Source: JAFDZV01 sp966128725
GTDB lineage: Bacteria; Bacteroidota; Ignavibacteria; OLB7
Length of the DNA stretch: 10,308 bases
NCBI GenBank assembly: GCA_966128725.1
Contig: CBHYLN010000164.1
Coordinates: 1-10,308, forward strand
Direction: 5' to 3'
The notes under the pieces were generated by a model, which saw only the letters and a list, made by a program, of their open reading frames with translations, did no database searches and was not told the origin of the DNA. Below, in pieces: positions 6,591-10,308 of the stretch; within the stretch, counting starts at the first letter, position 1, and every line of letters begins with the position of its first letter. Both the position numbers and the translations under genes were made by a program.

Positions 6591-7601
6591 ATGCATCCCA
6601 AACTATCCACGATCCTCTGCATCTATCACTCGCCGTGCAACGACGGCTCGGCTTCGGCCGCCGCGCTGCAGCATCGGCTGCGGCAGGCGAACTATCTGGA
6701 TGGAGCGTTCGAGATGCGGTTCCTGCCGTATACGTACACCACCGACTGGAACGCCCCGCTGGCCCAATCGTTTCTCGATAATCAGGTGCATGCCGATCAC
6801 GAGGTAGCGGAGATCTTCCTTGTGGACGTGAGCATGTCGGCCGTGAAGTACAACCAGATCGTGGAGCACCTGCGCGCCGAACATCGTATCGGCCCCGAAG
6901 CGCCGCGCACAACGTGTATCGACCACCACATAAGCGCCAGGGAACGCCAGGCCGAACTGGCAACGTTCTGCCACGAGACATATATCCACATTGGCCCGGG
7001 CCTGAGCGGGGCCACGCTTGTGTGGAACTACTTCAACGAGCGCTTTGGCGAGACGCTGGAAACCCCACAGTTGCTGCGCTACGTGGCCGATCAGGATATC
7101 TGGGAGTGGCTGCTGCCGAACTCGGGGCAGGTGAACGCGGCGCTGAATGTGCTGGATGGCACCGTGGACTCGATGGCTGCCGAACTTGCCGAGTCGTTGG
7201 CCGCACCTGAACGCTGGCTGGCGCGGCGCATCGCGGAGGGAACCGCGATCACCGCGATGGTGGATTCGCAGGTGATGCGCCAGGCACGGAATGTGGTGGA
7301 GTATCCAATCGCCGGCAACACACGCCTTCTGGTGGTGAACGCTACGTGCTTCAGCTCCGAGCTTGGGAACCATCTCTGCGAACAGCACGAGCACACGCCG
7401 AACGTGGTGGCGTTGATCTACACAATCCAGGAGAACTGGCACATCCGCTGCTCGTTCCGTTCGGTGCCCGGCGGCGCTGTAAACGCGCGCATGCTGGCCG
7501 AACGATTCGGCGGGGGAGGGCACGACCACGCGGCCGGATGCCGGTTCACCAGCTACGCGGAGCTGCACGCCGCGCTGGATGCGCTTGGCGCTCAGGAGTA
7601 G
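6591..7601 (+). CDS. DHH/DHHA1 family phosphoesterase
   Basis: The DHH superfamily holds metal-dependent phosphodiesterases such as RecJ, NrnA/NrnB nano-RNases and cyclic dinucleotide hydrolases. This 336-residue cytoplasmic protein shows the family motifs. Motif I is YHSPCNDGSASAAAL (12-26), with H13 and D18. Motif II is FLVDVSM (76-82), with D79. The DHH triad is in CIDHHISA (109-116). VADQDIW (165-171) is a probable further metal-ligand region. The DHHA1 substrate-binding motif is GGGGHDHAAGCRF (307-319). The Y-H-x-x-C-x-D-G form of motif I resembles the NrnB-like and oligoribonuclease-like branch rather than RecJ. Length fits a standalone nano-RNase or phosphoesterase, but the substrate cannot be told from sequence. 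No clear Shine-Dalgarno precedes the ATG, and the start abuts the 67-bp repeat array. It may be co-transcribed with the lipoprotein gene 56 bases downstream. Confidence 0.9.
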   Translation: MHPKLSTILCIYHSPCNDGSASAAALQHRLRQANYLDGAFEMRFLPYTYTTDWNAPLAQSFLDNQVHADHEVAEIFLVDVSMSAVKYNQIVEHLRAEHRIGPEAPRTTCIDHHISARERQAELATFCHETYIHIGPGLSGATLVWNYFNERFGETLETPQLLRYVADQDIWEWLLPNSGQVNAALNVLDGTVDSMAAELAESLAAPERWLARRIAEGTAITAMVDSQVMRQARNVVEYPIAGNTRLLVVNATCFSSELGNHLCEQHEHTPNVVALIYTIQENWHIRCSFRSVPGGAVNARMLAERFGGGGHDHAAGCRFTSYAELHAALDALGAQE

Positions 7602-7644
7602 GCGGGGCCGCGCGCCGGCACAAAGTGGAAACGCAATTCGCGCC

Positions 7645-7650
7645 GGGAGG
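7645..7650 (+). promoter_or_regulatory. Shine-Dalgarno site GGGAGG of the lipoprotein gene
   Basis: GGGAGG ends seven bases before the ATG at 7658. It decides this start over a much longer open frame that extends upstream into the phosphoesterase gene. Confidence 0.75.
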
Positions 7651-7657
7651 ATCGTTC

Positions 7658-8143
7658 ATGCTTCAACGCCCTTGCTTCATGTTGATCGCGGCAATGCTGA
7701 TGGTTGCCGCCGTTGCCGGCTGTTCGTCGTTCGGTGACCTGAAACAGTTCGCGATGATGCGACTTCGCAGTGATACCAACACGGCGGTCGTTTCGATGAT
7801 CGGCGAGTCCGGATTATGCAAGTGCCCGCCGTTCACACTGGTTGTGTACGAGAATGGAGACGCGATATTCATCGGTCGCAGGGCAGGCGCTCCCAGAGAA
7901 GCATATGTACGGCGTCTGTGGCCGGACAGCAGGATCGTTCGGCAATGGCCGGCACGTATCGACAGTCTCAGGCTTCTGGTGAACCGCGACCCGTGTTTCT
8001 TCAGCGAAGGTGAAATCACGATACTCTACCGGATGAACAATCACCAGGTGGAGGTTAACTGTTGTCAGCTTGGCAAGGAGTGTGATGCGATCGTAACCGA
8101 CATACTTGCCGCGACTGGTGCGAAAGAGCTTTTGGGGCGGTAG
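7658..8143 (+). CDS. Putative lipoprotein, possibly DUF6438-like
   Basis: The 161-residue product has a lipoprotein signal: a short basic start, hydrophobic residues 7-20, and lipobox A-V-A-G-C with the lipidated Cys at 22. The mature part has a C-K-C-P-P-F-T-L-V-V-Y-E-N-G-D-A-I-F-I-G segment (54-73). Its CxxCPxY-like start, beta-strand and DG turn resemble the DUF6438 pattern. This is a visual resemblance, not a search result. Six cysteines follow the lipid anchor (54, 56, 113, 135, 136, 142), including a vicinal CC, consistent with disulfide bonds outside the cytoplasm. The start is fixed by GGGAGG seven bases upstream and by the signal peptide. No function is recognised. The stop is directly followed by a scar of another gene (8146-8226). 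Confidence 0.8.
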   Translation: MLQRPCFMLIAAMLMVAAVAGCSSFGDLKQFAMMRLRSDTNTAVVSMIGESGLCKCPPFTLVVYENGDAIFIGRRAGAPREAYVRRLWPDSRIVRQWPARIDSLRLLVNRDPCFFSEGEITILYRMNNHQVEVNCCQLGKECDAIVTDILAATGAKELLGR

Positions 8144-8145
8144 GC

Positions 8146-8226
8146 GTCAATTACACCACCAGAAGATCGTCGTGGCGCGAACATTTTTTCGCCGTCCGCC
8201 AGAAGATCGTGGCCCGCGCATATTAA
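8146..8226 (+). pseudogene. 3'-end remnant of a paralogue of the 8461-9573 gene
   Basis: Read in frame, 8173-8226 gives WREHFFAVRQKIVARAY-stop. This nearly repeats the C-terminus WRERFFAVRQKIVAGRY-stop of the gene at 8461-9573. At DNA level 8173-8214 matches 9520-9561 at 40 of 42 positions. Upstream, NYTT (8149-8160) aligns with DYAT of the intact gene if a 12-base insertion, AGAAGATCGTCG (8161-8172), is allowed. That insertion resembles AGAAGATCGTGG at 8201-8212, so it may be a local copy. The remnant starts three bases after the lipoprotein stop and has no start codon of its own. After the stop, CCACGGCGG recalls the CCACGGAGG ahead of the gene at 9601. It is best explained as what is left of a deleted tandem paralogue. 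Confidence 0.8.
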
Positions 8227-8460
8227 CCCACGGCGGACGGCCCGTTCCCCTGTAACCCTTGCCAGACAAGCCCTGCACGCCATCTCCGTTGCGATTGCAC
8301 TCCACGGAAATACCTTGCGTCCACCTCGTTCAGGCACTACTTTTGACATCATCAGAACAACCCGACCCTCTCCCTGAATACACTTTTGATCTCTCCGCGA
8401 CGCGCCGAACGGCCTGCCGCGATAGTTCTTTATACTCAGTTCATAATGGGAGAATTGTTC
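8227..8460 (+). promoter_or_regulatory. Leader region of the 370-residue exported protein gene
   Basis: With the remnant before it, this makes a gap of about 317 bases without an intact gene. It is less GC-rich toward its right end. TATACT at 8431-8436 matches five of six -10 consensus positions and lies 24 bases ahead of the start codon, but no good -35 stands 16-18 bases upstream. TTGACA occurs at about 8343-8348 without a matching -10. A promoter here is plausible but unproven. An open frame on the opposite strand is regarded as a shadow. Confidence 0.25.
8448..8453 (+). promoter_or_regulatory. Shine-Dalgarno site GGGAGA deciding the start at 8461
   Basis: GGGAGA ends seven bases before the ATG at 8461, from which a clean signal peptide is read. 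This favours 8461 over the longer in-frame starts at 8386 and 8446. Confidence 0.7.
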
Positions 8461-9573
8461 ATGAATCAACGCCTCGCTTTCTCTCTGATCGCGGCAGGGC
8501 TGCTGGCTGCCGCCGTTCTGGCGCCGTTGAACGTCGCAACAGCACAGAACGAATCCGGGCGGCGATCGCTGTACAGGCCGGGCTTCGGCTCGAACTGGCA
8601 CAACGACACGGCCGATGTGTTCCGCTACGCGTTCCCGATCATACGCAGCCTGCCACCACTCAACAGCTCCATGCCCTGGGATGTGATGGCCGCGTACATC
8701 GTGGCCGACTCGATCGTACGGTTCGATACCAGGGATACCACGGAGAAGTGGCTGCAAAGCCGGCGTTCGATGAGCGACACGCTTGCCGGGCTGTTGCGGT
8801 TTCTGTACCGCATGAAGGAATACGATCCGACGATCTTCGAGCAGTATTGCAACGACGTTGACTTGAATCGCGGTGAACGGTATCGAGCCAGTATCCGGGG
8901 AATTACCAGCGCGGCCGAGGCAGCATTAATCCGAACTGCACCATCCCGCGCGGAAGCCGCCGCACTGTACTCCGCCTTCGTCTCCGATTACGTGCTGCAC
9001 GTGAGGGTTGTCGCGGTTGATTCGATGCCGTTGATACCACCAAGTGTCGCTGTCACTGCTGTATTCCGCGCAACGGTGGAGGTGCTCGACACGCTGAAGG
9101 GAGGATTTGTGCCGTCGTGCCAGGGCGAGTCGTATCGAGCCGAGAACGAGAAGAGAGGGAGGAATAACCGTTTGGTAACCGCCACGTCCTGTACGTACGT
9201 CAATTTCAGCAACGCCACGCTGTGGAATCCCAGCACCCCGGTTGAACCCCTCGGGCCGACCAGCCCAGTAACCAAAGCCTACACTGCCCGCGACTCCGCG
9301 TTCTGCTACAGCGCAAGCGACAGCTCGTTCAGGCTGCATCCGGGGCAGGAGGCGATTCTGTTTCTGACCTACGGCAATCATCGCCTTGACTCCACGCACG
9401 ACTACTTCGAGCTTGATGTATGCGCAAGCGCGTCGTTCGGGGCATTGCCGGTTATCAACGGCCGCGTGCGCGACGTGAACCACGTATGGACCAACAATCT
9501 GTGGACCGATTATGCCACATGGCGCGAACGTTTTTTCGCCGTTCGCCAGAAGATCGTGGCCGGTAGGTATTAA
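8461..9573 (+). CDS. Exported protein of unknown function with possible NTR/TIMP-like region
   Basis: The 370-residue product begins with a signal peptide (1-28, hydrophobic LIAAGLLAAAVLAPL, probable cut after ATA or at ATAQ). Residues 30-170 look mostly helical and match no family I recognise. Residues 174-305 show DYVLHVRVVAVDS, VFRATVEVLDTLKGG, several cysteines (220, 244, 282) and GQEAILFLTYGN. The order 'export of a beta-strand, V-x-V-L-D-x-L-K-G, Cys, then P-G-x-E-x-x-L-F-L' recalls netrin/TIMP-like OB-fold domains found in secreted bacterial proteins. This is inference from pattern only. The C-terminus WRERFFAVRQKIVAGRY is duplicated in the upstream remnant. A signal-supported ATG and GGGAGA set the start. 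The next exported gene begins 27 bases after the stop, so the two are probably an operon. Substrate and role are unknown. Confidence 0.8.
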   Translation: MNQRLAFSLIAAGLLAAAVLAPLNVATAQNESGRRSLYRPGFGSNWHNDTADVFRYAFPIIRSLPPLNSSMPWDVMAAYIVADSIVRFDTRDTTEKWLQSRRSMSDTLAGLLRFLYRMKEYDPTIFEQYCNDVDLNRGERYRASIRGITSAAEAALIRTAPSRAEAAALYSAFVSDYVLHVRVVAVDSMPLIPPSVAVTAVFRATVEVLDTLKGGFVPSCQGESYRAENEKRGRNNRLVTATSCTYVNFSNATLWNPSTPVEPLGPTSPVTKAYTARDSAFCYSASDSSFRLHPGQEAILFLTYGNHRLDSTHDYFELDVCASASFGALPVINGRVRDVNHVWTNNLWTDYATWRERFFAVRQKIVAGRY

Positions 9574-9587
9574 CCAGCACGCACCAC

Positions 9588-9592
9588 GGAGG
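9588..9592 (+). promoter_or_regulatory. Shine-Dalgarno site GGAGG for the gene at 9601
   Basis: A perfect GGAGG ends eight bases before the ATG at 9601. It lies in the 27-base gap after the previous stop and supports a coding call for the open-ended frame. Confidence 0.75.
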
Positions 9593-9600
9593 ATTATACA

Positions 9601-10308
9601 ATGAGAATTGAATCAGGCCCATTGCGCGCCATATCCATGGTGTGCGCCTTTGTCATGTGCGCGGGTTACCTGCACGCACAACCGAACACCGTGGCAACCC
9701 CGCCCTGCAACGATGCCTGGTGCAAGGACGCAGAGTACAACTACACGTTCTGCGACCCGAACACCGGCGCGCGCATCAACAAATGCACCAGGGACCCGAA
9801 CAACGAACCATTGCCGTACGGGGGCTGTTGCATGACCGTGATGAAACGCGCGCTTCCTCTTCGACTCTGTCCAGATTTCTCGAACCGATTGTTTGATATC
9901 GTCAGTTTCAATACCGATCCTGATCCATTGGATCCGCACGATGTGCAGGTATTCGTCAACGATCATATGGTTGATCGGCTACGCGAAGCCGCAGCAACAT
10001 GGGAACGGCTGTGTCCGGCACAGGGACCGAGCAGCGAATACAACGATTGTTGTGTTACAGTGCGGTGGACTGAACGTGACGAAGATATGGGCAACGAACG
10101 ATACATCATCGAAGGTGCACCAGCCGCAACCTCGATTGGAAGATTACGATCAGCCCCAGAGGCACCACAATATTGCCAGACGGACTGCCAGGCATCGTAC
10201 ATCGCCATCAACCAGCAACTCGCGCACACCAAGTTGGACAGACGTGGACGACCGAAGTACTTCCTGTCAACTGAGCCATCGGCTCAGTTAGTCATCCCAT
10301 CAAAAGAA
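9601..10308 (+). CDS. Exported Cys-rich protein, C-terminus beyond window
   Basis: From ATG 9601 the frame stays open for 236 codons to the window end. Residues 1-26 form a signal peptide (hydrophobic ISMVCAFVMCAGYL, probable cut at LHA before QPN). The mature part has twelve cysteines (36, 41, 51, 62, 76, 77, 90, 138, 150, 151, 192, 196), including two CC pairs, implying a disulfide-rich extracytoplasmic protein. Around 112-160, VQVFVNDHMVDRLREAAATWERLCP and CCVTVRWTERDEDMG resemble the region ahead of the active site in matrixin-like metzincins (a helix with A-x-x-x-W, then a beta-strand). SYIAINQQL (199-207) would fit the strand that precedes an HExxH helix. The zinc motif itself, if any, would lie outside the window, so this is speculative. 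It probably shares a transcript with the gene ending 27 bases upstream. No family is firmly recognised. Confidence 0.75.
   Translation, partial: MRIESGPLRAISMVCAFVMCAGYLHAQPNTVATPPCNDAWCKDAEYNYTFCDPNTGARINKCTRDPNNEPLPYGGCCMTVMKRALPLRLCPDFSNRLFDIVSFNTDPDPLDPHDVQVFVNDHMVDRLREAAATWERLCPAQGPSSEYNDCCVTVRWTERDEDMGNERYIIEGAPAATSIGRLRSAPEAPQYCQTDCQASYIAINQQLAHTKLDRRGRPKYFLSTEPSAQLVIPSKE
10269..10289. repeat. Perfect 9-bp inverted repeat with 3-base loop
   Basis: AACTGAGCC-ATC-GGCTCAGTT is a perfect hairpin. It lies inside the open frame of the Cys-rich exported protein (residues about 224-230, TEPSAQL). It lacks a T-tract, so it is not a typical intrinsic terminator. It may be chance or a recombination or binding site. 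Confidence 0.6.

Noticed and set aside
6253..6981. 242-codon minus-strand frame across the 67-bp repeats
   Set aside because: It overlaps ltaE and the DHH gene on the other strand. Its repeated peptides come from the DNA repeats in shifting frames.
8065..8757. 230-codon minus-strand frame across the 8144-8460 gap
   Set aside because: It overlaps the lipoprotein 3' end and the well-supported signal-peptide gene at 8461, has no ribosome site and resembles no family.

Overview
The window is a stretch of high-GC bacterial chromosome. It carries four recognisable core or metabolic genes and a run of exported proteins of unknown function. A signal-peptide protein built of Asp-box (Ycf48/sortilin-like) repeats, a full FtsK, a ComB-like phosphatase and exported Cys-containing proteins would suit a lineage near Bacteroidota/Chlorobiota (for example Kapabacteria-like). 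Several genes have strong GGAGG-type ribosome binding sites, which is unusual for classical Bacteroidia, so this placement is only a tentative inference.

Layout. (1) Positions 1-737, minus strand: the N-terminal 245 codons of a secreted Asp-box protein that runs off the left edge. (2) 738-1345: about 600 bases without a gene, holding a diverged tandem duplication of roughly 210-230 bp whose second copy includes the last codons and stop of ftsK. (3) 5016-1346, minus strand: comB followed after 26 bases by ftsK, probably one transcript. (4) 5273-6301, plus strand: a PLP-dependent threonine aldolase, divergent from comB. (5) 6302-6590: about four copies of a 67-bp tandem repeat. (6) 6591-7601: a DHH/DHHA1 phosphoesterase. 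(7) 7658-10308, plus strand: a lipoprotein, an exported 370-residue protein and an exported Cys-rich protein cut by the right edge. Each of these three has a good Shine-Dalgarno sequence.

Two CDSs (1-737 and 9601-10308) are open at the window edges and were translated directly from the sequence. The most striking finding is a gene-end scar at 8146-8226. It encodes the last residues of a second copy of the 370-residue protein, in frame and ending in the same kind of stop context, and it directly follows the lipoprotein stop codon. This indicates that the exported-protein block has undergone gene duplication and deletion.

How the genes work together: comB and ftsK look co-transcribed but have no obvious functional link. 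The aldolase and the phosphoesterase are ordinary housekeeping enzymes. The right-hand block looks like an accessory cell-surface or secreted cluster. No CRISPR array, tRNA, rRNA, transposase or integrase was seen.
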